From NCBI GenBank assembly GCA_030549205.1, contig JAUKTV010000005.1, positions 1,302,001 to 1,366,000 on the forward strand: DNA of 64,000 bases. Direction: 5' to 3'. The translations under genes were made by a program, and so were the position numbers. Below, in pieces: positions 1-13,321 of the stretch. The notes under the pieces were generated by a model. It did not search any database. It was given only the letters and a program-made list of their open reading frames with translations, and was not told the origin of the DNA. The first letter of the stretch is position 1, and the number at the start of each line of letters is the position of its first letter. Source of the DNA: Apiosordaria backusii. Its lineage: Eukaryota; Ascomycota; Sordariomycetes; Sordariales; Lasiosphaeriaceae.

Positions 1-2916
1 TCCTCTTTTAATTTATTAAAGCAATTAAGGACCTTTAAAGGACCTATAGGGCTTAAAAGACCTATAATTTAAACTAATAGGTCTTTATAGAACTTAATAA
101 AGCTAGTTTTAATAATTTTATTTAAGTCTAAGTAGACTAAGTAAGTTTAATAACTTAAAATAGCTATAAGTCTTCCTTTAATTCCTTAAAAGGTAAGTTT
201 AAAACCTATAGTTTAATCTTTAATAAGGATATATACTATAACCTTAGTACTTATAGCCTTATAGTTTAAAAGGTTTAATTAATATAATGTTTAAAAGGAT
301 AATAGTTTATTATAGAAGGCTTAATAAAATATAAAATCTTTAAAGCTTTAAGCTATATAGTTAATAATTTCTACTATAGAAATAACTATATATCTTTAGA
401 AAATAATAAAAAGGCTTAAGGCTAAAATAGTAACCTTAAGATAGTTTAAAATAACCTTAATAGAGCGTTTAATTAGGCTATTTTAATTAAAGGTTTTAAA
501 GTTTAATATACTAAAGCCGATACCCTTTTTAATAAAGTAAGTATTTAAAGGAAGGACTTCTTTTCTTTTATTGTAATAAAAGTAAGCAAGGTATTACCGG
601 AAGGTATTATTTAAGCCTTTAAATAGTAAATAAAGTATTATAATAGTATTATCTTTAATAGCTAATAGCTTAAAAAATCGAAAATAGGTCTTTTAATTTA
701 CTATAATTAAACTATAAGGCTTTCTTAATAGTAAAATAGACTTAATAATAATAATATCCCCCTTTAAATAGCTTAAAGTAAAAGAAAGGTCCTAAATAGA
801 ATTCTTAAGAAGCCTTTAAAAGATTTTTATAATATTATAGCTTTTATAAATTAAATCTTTAAACTTAACCTTTTATATATTAAATATACCTTTAATAATA
901 AAAAAGGTTTTCTTTAAAAGGTTAAAACCGATATACTTAAACTATATATACTAAAGGATAATTAATCGAATTAAAGTTAATAAAGGCTTATTAAAATCCT
1001 TAAAAGACCTATCTTTCTTTAAAAAGTTAAAAGCTTTAAAAAAAACCTCCTTTAAAATTTCAAAAGCTTTAAAAGCTTTAAAGAGAGTAAAGTAATTACT
1101 AAAGTACTATTAATAGGATACTTCCGGTTAAGATTAGCCTTTAAAGTTAAAGTAAAACCTTAATCTTTTAAAATTTAAAAAGGCAATAAGATTGTAATTA
1201 CTATTAGTAAGCTTTTAACTATATAAGGCTCTTTTAATATTATATAGACAGTTCTTACTAATAATATTTAATAGAAAAGTAAAAATAAAAAAAGTCTTAA
1301 TAAAGTTAATAGTTAAAGAATAGGCCCTATTATTATAAGTTTTAATAAAGAATTAGACTTTTATAATACCTTTACCGATAATTCTTATAAAGCTATCCTC
1401 TATAATTAAAGGTTTAACCTTTACTTTAATAAAGTTAATAAAAAGGTTTTTATTATTATAAATATAGACTATAGATTTAATATTAAAAAGCTAGGCTTCT
1501 TTTAAAGCTAAATTAACATAGTTAGTTAAATTAATAAATATAAAAAACAGGACTTTAAAGGATAAAGATATTATAGATTTAATAAAACTATAGTGTTTAT
1601 AAAGTATAGTTAGCTTTAAAGGTTTAATACTATAAAAGCCTATATTAAGGTTAAAGCCTATTATAAAAAAAATTTCCTTAAAATTTTTAAAGTCTTTAGT
1701 ATCCTCTTTCTTCTTATCCTCCTTTTTCTTTTTCTTCTTTTTAATAAGCCTAAGCTTTATAAAGTTTCCTATAAAGGTATTTAAAGCTTTTAAAGCTTTA
1801 AAATCCTTAATAAAGGCAATATAAAAATAAAGTATAAAAAAGACTTAAGTAACTATAGTATTAAAAATATAGATTTTAGCTAAAAGCTTTCCCTATAAAA
1901 ATTCTAATATAGGATAATAAAAATAGTTAAAATTATACTTATTTTAATAAATTAAAACTCTAAAGTATTTACATTATAGTAAAAAACTGCCTTCTAATAA
2001 GCTTAAGTAGTAATTAACTTAATTAATAAGTTAAATTATAATACTTAAACCTTAAAGCCTTATAATAAAAGTATTAAACTTAATATTATATTTAACTACT
2101 TTTAATAAACTATTGAATTTAATAGTATAGTAAATCCTATAAAACTTATTTTAAAAGATAATTTAAGTAAAGGTATATTAAACTTATAATTATTAAAAAA
2201 AGGTCGTTAAGGAGTCTTTAACCTCGATAGTAAATAGTAAGCTTACTTATAGGATATTTTAAATAATAATAAAAAAGAAAGCTTTTAAGTTATTATTTAG
2301 TAAATTAGTAATTAACTTAAGTTTATTTATAAATTTAAAAAGACCTAAAACCTTTATTTAAATAGTAAAAGCCTAATATTAAAAGCACTAGTTCTTAAAA
2401 CTTAAAAGCTTTTATTCTTTAATAAAGTAAAGGACCTATTTATTAAAATCCTTTATTAAAAGTACAGTAGTCTTTTAAATAGTTTAATTTAAAAAAAGCA
2501 CTATAATAGGTATAGCAATAAAGGCTAATAGACTTATATAAGTTAAAATAATTAAAAATAAAGGTAGTATAAGTAGGTCTATAGAAGGTTTAAAAGAAGA
2601 CTTAAAGAGGTTTAAAATAGTATATTTTAATAAAAGGCAAGTATTGAAATTATCGATATAGATATTAATTTGGTTAATTTTAGTATTTAAAGCTTTAATT
2701 TAATTAATAAAACCTACTATAATAGCTTTAATTTTACTATTAAAAGTAACTATAAAATTATTCTATAATTATTAAAAATACTAAATAAAGTTAAGGCCTT
2801 TAAAGAAGTTAAAAGTCGATAAAAGGCTAAAGGTCTTTAGAACTTTAAGGCTTATAGAAAGGTTATATATAACTTTATCCTTTATAGTAAAAAAGGTTAA
2901 AGGTTTAAAAAAAAGT

Positions 2917-3029
2917 AAAAGCATTATTAAAAGTATTAAAATACTGTTTTTTAAGACTTTAATATTTAAAAGGAAAATAAAAGCATTGTTAAAAGTACTA
3001 AAATACTATTTCTTAGGTCTTTAATAGCC
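2917..3029. repeat. Tandem duplication, about 62-bp period, RIP-diverged
   Basis: Two adjacent copies begin with AAAAGCATTRTTAAAAGTA at 2917 and 2979 and run about 50-62 bp. They differ mainly by transitions. The pair lies just outside the left LTR copy and is probably part of an older degraded repeat. Confidence 0.6.
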
Positions 3030-3120
3030 TATAATAAATAAAGCTTATAGGATAGATATTATTATAAAAGCTATAAAATAAAGAAATTTACTTAAGTAAT
3101 ATAAGCCTAGGCTTATAATC

Positions 3121-3766
3121 TATTAAAATAAGTATCTTATAAGCCTATAGGTATAGACCTATATAGAAAACAGTATAGAATATTAAAAGTAAAGAGGGCT
3201 TTATTTATAGTATATAATAGTAATTAGGTATTAAAGAAAGATAAATTATAAAGGTAATACTTTATAATATATAAAAGGTAGATACTATAATATAGGCTTA
3301 TAAAGTATTGTAAAATATAGTAAATTAGTATATTAAATTAACTTATTAGTTAGGAAAATATTATAGTAAATAGTTATAAAGGATAAGACCTATTATAGGT
3401 TTTCGGCCCTATATTACTTTCCAAACTTCTTTCTATTTTAAAGCTTAAATGTCTATTAAATTTACTAGCTATAAGGCTTAAATATCTGTTAAATCCGCTA
3501 ACTGCAGATTTAACTAGCTAACTAAGTTTAATTATTAAATGTATTAACTAAAAGCCGTTTATAAAGTATAGGGCGCTAACGTTTTACTGTTATAGTACGC
3601 TAACTGCTTAAAGCTTTAGGCTACTTTAAAGGTCTGAAAACTACTGTAATTACTATAGTAGAGTGTTAGTAAGTACTGTAATTCTAAGCTATTAGTTATT
3701 ATTGGCCCTATAAGTTATAGGCTAAAATACACTGTAAAGTCTACAACTAAGTGCTGTATTTTAATA
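3121..3766. mobile_element. RIP-mutated LTR copy, sister of the solo LTR at 12110
   Basis: This 646-bp segment aligns end to end with 12110-12787. It starts TATTAAAATAAGTATC against TGTTAAGATAGGTGTC and ends TGTATTTTAATA against TGTATTTCAACA. Nearly all differences are C-to-T or G-to-A, with both strands affected, as RIP produces. The copy carries two of the internal 33-bp units where its sister has three, which accounts for most of the 32-bp length difference. The central palindrome is still recognisable. The flanks (TAATC on the left, ACCTT on the right) show no target-site duplication, so it could be a solo LTR with mutated flanks or one end of a larger dead element. Confidence 0.85.
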
Positions 3767-4933
3767 ACCTTTAACTATATATTAGGGAATTTTTAAAACC
3801 TATTAAGGCTACTTTATTTATTTCTAAACCTTATAGGCTAATAAAGACTATCTTATCCTAATACTTCTTTTAAATAGACAGTTAATAGAAAAATGCAAAT
3901 AGGTCGATTGCTAAGATATAATTTATACTGATAATTATATTTAGTATATTATCCTAATTAAATAAAAGGTAATTATTTAAAACAACTACTTTATTAAGTA
4001 AGTACAGATCTATTACCATTCTACCTTTCTATATACTATTTATAACTTTTTAAATATAAAAGATTAAATAACTAAACGGTATAGTAATAACAGTTTAACC
4101 TACTTTTCTATAATAGTATATTTTATTAAAGATTCTATATACTAAATCCTAATCTTCTTTACTTAATATATAAAGCTTAGCTCTTACTTTATAATTATAC
4201 TAACTGTCGATTAAATTAATCTATATATACTTATCCTTTTTATATATTACTATAGTACTATTATCTAAATACTTATAGCCCTTAATACTAAATTTAAGTC
4301 TTTATATTAAGCTTAGGTTAATATTTATAATAATAGCGCCATTCGATACAATTATAGTAAGTATATTATCTAGTTTATTAAAACTAAGACTTTTATAATA
4401 GCCTTCTTTAATACTATATTTAAAAGGGGCTTTTATTATTCCGTCTTTTACTTTTTTTTTTAATATAGTTTTAACTACTACTTTTAAAGCTGTTAAAACT
4501 ATTTTAAGTTTTTCTATTAGTTTAAACTTATTACTTAAGCTTATTTCCAATACTATACTAATAAAAGTACTTTTTTCTTATAATATTATTATATATTTAT
4601 TTTCTATATATTCTTTAATCTTACTAATATATTAACGGCAATATACTACTATCAGCTAGTTAATATTGTTAATTATAAAGATAATATATAAAAAGCTATT
4701 ATTAAAAGTTACATTATAAGCTTTATTTAGCTTTATATAGAATATATAGTCCTTTTTATCTATTTTAAAGAGATTTTTATATAAAACTTAAACTAATATA
4801 GTAGTTTGAAATAGAATAGATATTTAATCTTTTACTATTACTTTTTAAAATATTAAGATATACTTAACTATTAATTTAAATATAGTATTTATACTTTTAT
4901 ATATATTAAATATAACTAGCTTAATAATATAGT

Positions 4934-5095
4934 CGATGTATATTTTATTAGCTTTTAAAAAATCTATACTAAGTAGTATATTTAAAACTAGTTTAAAGGT
5001 TAGTAAGGTATAAACTAAGAACTTACCGATATAGGGTAAGCTGTTAATTATATTAAGGATATATATATTAATATTTACTATATTTAAAAGGTTTA
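4934..5095 (-). mobile_element. Possible retropepsin-like remnant of a dead Ty3/gypsy-type element
   Basis: On the minus strand one frame stays open for about 54 codons in otherwise stop-ridden DNA. It contains INSLPYIGKFL and, further on, LLSIDFLKANKIYIDYI. The second string resembles the C-terminal end of LTR-retrotransposon aspartic proteases, where an LLG[IM]DFL-type motif is followed by an Ile-Asp strand. No active-site Asp-Ser/Thr-Gly can be picked out with confidence, and RIP replacement makes any residue-level reading unreliable. This is a weak call that would fit an LTR element filling part of the desert. Confidence 0.3.
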
Positions 5096-8000
5096 GCCTT
5101 TTAATAATTCCTTTTATAGTTTACTTAATTCCTTACTTAATCTTTATATTAAGGTATATTTATTTAAACCAAGCTTTATTTACTATAACTATAGAATAGC
5201 CTATATTTAAATATACTATTAATTAATTACTTTATAAGTTGCTTATACCGGTATTTAGTAATATAAATTCCTAATAAACTATAGCTTTAATTTATAAAGG
5301 GCTAATTTAATATCGATAATTTATTTTAAAATAAGTAACTATATAATATAGGTATAGTCTATCTTTAAAACAGGTTATTAAGGCTTTTATTAATTTTTAA
5401 AAAAGGACGGTTTATAAAGTTTTAAAGTTGATTTTTAAAGTAAGCTGGCTTTTATTAACTTAAGCGTTTTCTTTATTTAGGGCTTTAAAAGGATATTTAA
5501 ATCGAATCTAATATACTTAGTATATAGCTATAATAGAAGTTAAAATAGCTTATCCTTTTTAAATAGCCTATTAGGTTTTTTCTATAAATTATAATATATT
5601 AAATATATATACAATAGTAGTTTAATGTAGTTTAAAAAGATCTTACTATAGCATTTATATTACTATTTATTGCCTTTATAAAAGATTTTAATTTAAGTCT
5701 ATTAATAATTAATATATTTATTACTTTTAGTTAGTATAAAAAGGTAAGTAAATGCATTATTATTATCGGCATTAGTAAGCTTTTTATTTAAATTATAATC
5801 TATTATATAGTCTTTATCCTATTTATTTAATAATAAAAAACCAAATTTCTAAAGATCTCTCTTTTAATTAGCATTATTAAGGTCATTTAAAGTAGTATAT
5901 TATTTATCGGCTTAGTAACTATTAATATTATTTTTAACCTAATAGTATATCTTATAATAGTCTCTATTAAAATATTAACAGTATCTTTACTTACCTTTAT
6001 TAACATACTTAAATTAATAGCCATTATATTTAAAAGACCGAAAGTAGTTTCTATTAAGTAAATAAGGCCTATATAAAGAAAAACTTCTATAAAAGGAAAA
6101 GTTTCTAATAGGAAAATAATTCCTACTATATTAATAATTATTATAATTATTAAAATTATTATATTAAGTATAATTATAAAAATTACTATATATACCGCTA
6201 TTATATTAATTGCCTCTTTTAAGCTAATGTATTTTAATGCAATTATTAAAATTTAAATATATTAAATTAGGATTTCTTCTTTTAATAGCTTTAACGTTAT
6301 AAGTATAGATCTTTAATATTATATTAACTATAAAGAGTCGATTTTTATAGGGTAATAGGGTAAGTTAGACTACTTTAATATAGTATTTAGCTTTATTATT
6401 AAAATAAATAAGGTATTAGGATAGTGATTTTTATTTAAAGGGTTAAAGAAGTTAATATAAGTTAAGGTAAATACTGTTAAAAATTTAATCCTTAATTTAG
6501 TTTATATTATAGGTCCTAACCGCTTTAATAAATTATACTTTTATTACTATATATTCTTTAATCGGCTTACTTTATTCTATTAACTTCTTAGTATATATAT
6601 ATTTAAAAAGCTTTTAAACAGTAATATATTAAGATATACCGAAATAGTCTAATAAAGTATATACTTAATATTCTATATCTTCTTTAAGAAACTTTCTATC
6701 TTACTTAAAAAGCTTATATATATATTACTCTATTATACTACTATATAATAGTAAGTAGATTTCCTCTTTAAGTATATTTCTTTTTATTAAGTTTGCTATT
6801 ATATCTTTAATTAAGTCGATAAATAGTTTAACTATTTTAAAAACTTAATATTTGCCTTTTTTAATTATCTCCTTATTATTATTATTATAATCGGTAAAAT
6901 AAAAGTATTTAACATTTTAAAGTTTTTAACCAGTAAGTCCTTATACTATTTATTTTTATTATTAATATAATAAGTTATTAATATTGTTTTATTTGGTTAC
7001 TTTAATTAAGCATTTAAATAGCTTTATTATTATAGTAAGATCTAACTATTAAAATAGATTATATAGACCTTTACTTTTATTATTAGCTTTATCTTTAGTT
7101 CCTTCTTTAAATCTATTATTATATTTTTTACTTTATTTACCTTTATATATATTACCTTAATTACCTTTACCTTTAATTTCTTACTTAACTTTTTATTTAA
7201 CTTTCTATTTACCTTCTATTCTTACTTATCCTTTTATACTAAAGCCTTAACTATTTGCCTTTAAAGCCAGTATTATTAAATCTTAAAATAATCCTTAATC
7301 TTAAGTTATTTAGTTAGTATTATTAATAGTTTATTAATTATATTATTAATATAAAGGAAAGGACTGTAAATTAAATATTTAATATTAACTGATTATTCTA
7401 TTAAATATTTCTACTTTATTTTTAATATATAGATTATTTAAAAGAATAGTTAGGTAATTAAATAGGGTATTTAATTAGCTAATTAATTTTAAAAATTAAA
7501 TAAATTTTAGCATTAAATACAATTATTTTTAATAACTTTAAAACTATAGTTTTCTAAATAGTATATTTATATATTATAAGTAGATTAATAGGATTGGTAT
7601 TTTATTTTTAAGTAAAATCGGTATATTATCTTTTAATTCGATTATTATAGCTTTTCAGTTATAAAGTAAAAGGATAAGTTATTTAATAAGGTTTTTTATA
7701 AATATTAATATAAAATTATATCTTAATTATATTAACAGTTTATATTAGAGATTTTAACATATAGTATTAATAGGCTATTAAAATAATTAATAGTTATATA
7801 GTAAACTACTTTAAGGTTCTTTAAAGTTATTACTTTATAAAAGAATAGAAGTATTTTATAAGTATATATCCAGTATATAGGGTATTTATTATAGTATTTA
7901 TATTAGAGATAAAGATTATAAGTTTAAATAAAGTAATAGTAGTAATATTGGATATTATTATAATTATAGATTTAATAGTATTAGTAGTTTAAAAGGTAGT

Positions 8001-9463
8001 TTCTTTAAAGACTATAGTATTTATTAAAAAGTTAATCAGTTAAGTATATAGGTAATATTAATTATTAGGGGTTTAAATAAAAGTAAGTATCTAATAAGGT
8101 TAATATTTTATTTTACTAGTAATAAAGTATATAGAAGTTTAATAGACTATTCTTTTATATATTTTTAATAAAGGGGTATTATTTAATGTCGAAAATAAGT
8201 AGGTAATAATAAGGTTAATAGTTCGATTAAAGTTAATTGTTTAAATAGGCTATTTAGTAATTTAAACTGTAAATTATATACTTAAAAAAAAATATTAAAC
8301 TATTTATTTTAAACTATTGCCTATAGTAATAGGCTTAGTAATTTAATAAATATGGATTTAAAGTTAATAAAGATATTTTATTAAAAAGATAGTAAGTAAT
8401 TTAATAAGTATATTGTATCGGCCTATATTATTTAATTAAAAGATATACTTAATAAGGTTATTAACAGTGTATTTAATAGTTAATTAGCCTATTCGTTAAC
8501 TTACTTAACTTAACTATTAGCTTAGTTATTATCTAATACTTCTATAAAGGATTTTAATAATAGTAGTAAGGTATTTAATTATAATTAAAGAACTTAATAT
8601 TAGATTTACTTAAAGCTTCTAATAATACAGTATATTAAGTCGACTAAGGCAACGACGGTTTAGTTTTTTATATATTCTATAACTATTTCCTATACTATAG
8701 GTAGTTTAAAGAGATTTTTACATTTATAGAATTTAATTAAAAACTTAATAAACAGAATATAACTATCCTAATCTTTCGGTATTTCTAATAAATTAAAAAT
8801 ACTAATATCCAAATTAATTTATAAAGTATGTCTTAAGTTAGTATTAAGTATATAGATAGTTAGGTTTTTTTTAATCTAACTAGCTTATATAAAGCTTCTT
8901 ACTATATACCTATTATTAATATACTTCTTTTACTTAGCTTATTAATAGAAGGTAAGCTTTAACTAATCGATAGATAGATTATCGAAGGTTAAAGTAGCGT
9001 TTTATTAAGTAGGTTAGGATATATAAAGGTATAGTATAATTTAATTGTAACGTTAGAATAACTAATATACTATTAAATAGGGTATTGGAATAAACGGTAA
9101 TAGGTAGACTATCGGAGGCTATTTAAATAGCTATCGATTAGATTAATAAATTACCGATTTAATATTGGTTATTATTTATTATTAGTATAATAGGATAGAA
9201 GCGAATAGACTGTTTATTAATATAGGTATACTTAAATAAATAGAGCGTTTATTTTTAAAGAAGGAAGGTAGGTAAATAGGGCATTTAGTAGGATTTAAAG
9301 TAAGTAATTTAATATTTAACTGTAAAGATAGTTAAAAAAAGATTACAGTTACTATTAATATATAAATAGATAGTATAATAATAATAAGTATTAAATTAGT
9401 TATATTAAATTGATTGTTAAGAAGAAAAAGCTAGAGCTAACAAGCTATTTTAGTATTCTCTAT

Positions 9464-9529
9464 AGGTTATGCATACCTATACATAATATAATACTCAGGT
9501 TATGCATACCTATACACAACATAATGCCT
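9464..9529. repeat. Two tandem 33-bp units, partly spared from RIP
   Basis: Units 9464-9496 and 9497-9529 both begin AGGTTATGCATACCTATACA. The first differs from the second mainly by C-to-T changes in the 3' half. The stretch keeps more C and G than its surroundings. Confidence 0.7.
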
Positions 9530-12429
9530 AAGCTTTTCGTATCATCTACTTTTTTTAGGAATTGTTAGTAATGTCTATTATTTAAATAAGCGATACTAGT
9601 TTAAAGTAGAATCTTTCTATTTAATATATATAGTTTAAATAGAAGTTAATATAGAAGGTAGGGGGCTTATACTTTTAAGTAAAACAATTAAAGGGTATAT
9701 TAAATTCGATATAAGTGACTTTATAAGTAAAGAGCATTTTAATATTGTCGATAAATTCAAAACCTTTAATAAATTATAAGTGCATTGTAATTTTTTAAAT
9801 ATATTAAAATATTAAATTAGGTTAGTATAGGAATTAGCTAATTAATAAAGTATAGAGAAGGTATATTTAATTAACCGATAAAGTTTAAAAAGTTTATAGG
9901 CCAGTTAAATAAAAGGTTTTATATTTTTTATAAAAGCTATAGCTTTATTTAAAGGCTTATAGAAGTAATAATTATATAAATCCTTTAAATAGTTAAAGAC
10001 TATTGGCCAATTTTAAATAGGCAACTGATTATTTATTTTATCGTTACTATATTTTAAATATAAAATATAATGATACCTTTAAAATAATCGTAGTAAATAT
10101 TTAAGCTAGTAGTTAAAAGTTTAGTATTTAAATTAAGTACTTTAAGATAAGATTTAATTGTATTCTACTTTATAATTAAAGCCTTATACTTACTTATCTT
10201 TATTTAAAAGCAGATCTTATTAGTATTAAAGCCAGCCTTTTAAAAGACAGCAATTATATAATTACTTTTAATTAATATATAATAAGTAAAGGGAGGTAAG
10301 GGTAATTATATACTATTAAGTAAACAGTTTATTAATTGCTATAATTAGCTTCTTTTTTTTCTTCTTTATTTTAAGTATAATATAAAGAATATAGTTTATA
10401 AAGGAAGATTTGGCAATAGTATAATAAATTACGTCTAGACAGTTAATATTAAATAGGCTAGTAGGATTGTTTTAAAAAGTAGCCTAAACCTAAACTATTT
10501 TACTATTAGCTAAATTTTAAATAAACTTAAATATTATATTTATATTAAAATATACAGTCTTTTTATTTATAGTCTAGACCTTAATAATATATCGAAAGTA
10601 AAGTGACTTTAACTTCTTACTTACTTTAATTATAAAACTCTATATTTATTTATTTTAAAAAATATTTAAGTCGTTAATACTATTACCGGCCTTTAATATC
10701 TAATAGGCCTATTTATTTACTATAAAAAAGCTAAGTATATAAATATATACTATACTTAAAGCTAAGTTATATTCTATTTTATTAAGATTCTTTATAGTAA
10801 CTTTATTAAAATTATTGGTATTTAAAATAGAATTAAAGGCAATATTAATAAGTAGGCTATTAATAGCCTTAACTACCTTTTAATATTTATAATAATATCT
10901 TAATATTATATACTATATTTTAAGTAAAGAAATTAATTAAAAAAGGAAAACTATCTGCCTATTAAGGAAATAGAATAGGGTTAATATTGTTTATATAATA
11001 GACTATATACTAATAGCCTTTATAATAGTAGTAAGCTATTTATCGATTATATCGACCTTAACTTTAATTAGTAACTTTTTAAAATATAAGGTAAATATAC
11101 TAATACTTCTAACCTCCTTATTTATATATTTTCTATAAAAAAGCCTAATTTACCTTAGTACTTATAAATATATTAAAGATATTATCTTACTTATCTTTAT
11201 TATAGTTCGGTTCAAAATCCTTTATAATAATGCAGTCATTTATAAGATATTTATTAGAAATAATTATATATAAAAGAAGTAAATTAAACTAAAGAAGTAA
11301 TATATAGCCTATTTAGTTAGAGACTTTATTTTAAATTAAGGTAGTAGTTATAAAGCTAATAACTTAAGGTTCGGTGGTATATACATAAGATATAACATAT
11401 AGATACTTACGATTAATACAATAGTAAACAGTATCTTTAAGTTATTTAGTATACTATTAAACTGACTACCTATTAAAGCGTCTTAGCCTTTACTATTATA
11501 CCTACAATCGATATTAGCTTTACTAACCATCCTTCTACCTTATCCTTCTATACAAATACTTTATCCCAAGTCTTTATATTATTATCATCAATCTATAATC
11601 CTCGATTAAGCTTAATTAACCTCTATTTAAATCGATAGAGTTTAGCGTATTGTTCGATAGATAAAGTATCGAACTTATATATAACCAAATCTTAAGTATA
11701 GGCAAGGCCTATATTTTACTTCTTATTATCTTTCTTCGGTATAGCTATTGTTATGTTAGTTAATTTAACCTTATTACTATTTTATATTAGGATCTTATAT
11801 TTATAGACTTTCGGTATAATTATATATTAGCATTATATTAATACTATCTTTTAGTTATTAAGTTATATAGGATAGACCTATATTTAATACTACAATCGGT
11901 TAAGTCTTAATATAGTAGATAATATAAAAAAGGAATGTAGTAGGTAATATAGGAAAGGAAAGGTAAAAAAAAGTAGTAAATAGGATCCTTTTTAACTTTA
12001 TATAAATACTAGTGCTTAGCCTTAGTATAGGCCAGTAAAGGAATTATCAGCACAGTTATAAACAATTCGGTAGTAAAGAAAGTATTTAAAAGGTTTAGCT
12101 ATAATGTTATGTTAAGATAGGTGTCTCACAGGCCTATAGGTATAGACCTGTGCAGGGAACGGCGCAGAACACTGAGAGCGAAGAGGGCTTTGTCTGCAGC
12201 ATACGACAGTGGCTGAGCACTGAAGGAATATGGATTACAGGGGCGACGCCCTGCAATATATAGAAGGTAGACACTGTAACATAGGCTTGTGAGGCACTGT
12301 AAGATGTGGTGAACCAGTATATTGAATTGACTTATTAGCTAGGAAAATATCACAGTGAACAGTCGCGAGGGACAAGACCTATTATAGGTCTTTGGCCCTG
12401 TATTGCTCTCCGAACCTCTCTCCGTTCCA

Positions 12430-12528
12430 GGGCCCGAATGCCCGTTGAGTCCGCTAGCTGCAGGGCCTGAATGCCCGTTGAGTCCGCTAGCTGCAGGGCC
12501 TGAATGCCCGTTGAGTCCGCTAGCTGCA
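12430..12528. repeat. Three 33-bp tandem repeats inside the solo LTR
   Basis: Units 12430-12462, 12463-12495 and 12496-12528 are identical apart from one base near the start of the first unit. Each contains ATGCCCGTTGAGTCCGCTAG. The RIP-mutated sister LTR has only two units, so the array has changed in copy number. Confidence 0.93.
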
Positions 12529-12552
12529 GACTTGGCCGGCCGGCCAAGTCTG
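12527..12552. repeat. 26-bp perfect palindrome inside the LTR
   Basis: The sequence is its own reverse complement, with half-site CAGACTTGGCCGG. It directly abuts the last 33-bp unit. The sister LTR retains a mutated version at the equivalent place. It could be a transcription-factor site or a hairpin in the LTR transcript; no function is shown. Confidence 0.9.
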
Positions 12553-13269
12553 ACTGTTGGGTGCGCTAGCCGGAAGCCGTTACAGGGTGCAGGGCGCTAA
12601 CGTTTCACCGTTGCAGTGCGCTAACCGCCCGGGGCTTCGGGCTGCTTCAGGGGTCCGAAGACCACTGTGATTGCCGTGGCAGAGTGTTGGTGAGCGCTGT
12701 GATTCCAAGCCATTGGTTGTTGTTGGCCCTGTAGGTTATAGGCCAAAATACACTGTAAAGTCCACAACTAAGTGCTGTATTTCAACATGTTATTATATAA
12801 GCTTATTATTAAACTTGATAGTAGAAGGTTTAGCTATATAATAAGTATATAATAAGTATATAACAATTACGTAACTATAACGGTAGCCCTAGACAGTTTA
12901 AATAGCATACTAAATTAACTGTAAAGAGAACCAACGCCAGGTATAGCGTTATAAAAGAAATTTCTTTTTAGAAGCTCCACTTCTCAGAGAGACATAAAGC
13001 TAATAACCTTCTTTAAGATTAAAGCAATAGTATATAAAATAGTTAACTATATATTATAAACAATAGTAGCCTTATTAAAATAAATAGTATACTATTTAAA
13101 GTCTAGTATTATAATTATAATAAGGGTAATTATTTTAACCTTAATAAGATTAAACTTACTATCGGTAAAGTAGTTTTAACTATTAAATTTAAAAGATATA
13201 AGGCTATATAGACAATAAAGTTAACAGTAATATTAAATTTAATTGTTTAATAAAGTTTAAAGAAGATAG

Positions 13270-13321
13270 TATATTTAACTAGCTTATAAAGTTTTAAAAC
13301 TTTATAGGCTAATTAAATTAA
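13270..13321. repeat. Representative copy of a dispersed inverted repeat in the AT desert
   Basis: Centred on a 22-bp perfect palindrome (13285-13306, half-site TATAAAGTTTT) with flanks ATATTTAA on the left and AATTAAAT on the right. Related copies are near 9865-9905, 13958-13998, 15305-15350 and 15550-15596, with weaker traces near 16160 and 16375. Better preserved copies contain GGCCGATAAA or TTATCGGC in the arms. Confidence 0.6.

Larger units (their letters stand above)
12110..12787. mobile_element. Solo LTR, not RIP-mutated, with 5-bp TSD
   Basis: This GC-normal 678-bp block starts TGTTAAGATAGG and ends TTTCAACA, so its termini are TGTT...AACA, the TG...CA ends of an LTR. It is flanked on the left (12105-12109) and right (12788-12792) by the same 5 bp, TGTTA, a target-site duplication. 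No internal retrotransposon body is present, so it is a solo LTR left by LTR-LTR recombination. It lies inside fully RIP-mutated DNA yet is itself nearly intact, so it inserted after the host region was mutated or escaped RIP. Internal features are three 33-bp direct repeats and a 26-bp perfect palindrome. Short ORFs inside it are by-products of the tandem repeat. Confidence 0.92.

Noticed and set aside
4302..4550. 82-aa minus-strand ORF in the AT desert
   Set aside because: Lys/Ile/Asn-rich by composition alone in RIP-mutated DNA, and no conserved family is evident.
12350..12600. Two opposite 65-aa ORFs in the solo LTR
   Set aside because: Both are produced by the 33-bp tandem repeat, whose length is a multiple of three. 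They are repeated peptides and not genes.
3121..12787. Treating the two LTR copies as ends of one full-length retrotransposon
   Set aside because: The right copy has its own TGTTA duplication on both sides, so it is an independent solo LTR. The left copy has no matching duplication with it.
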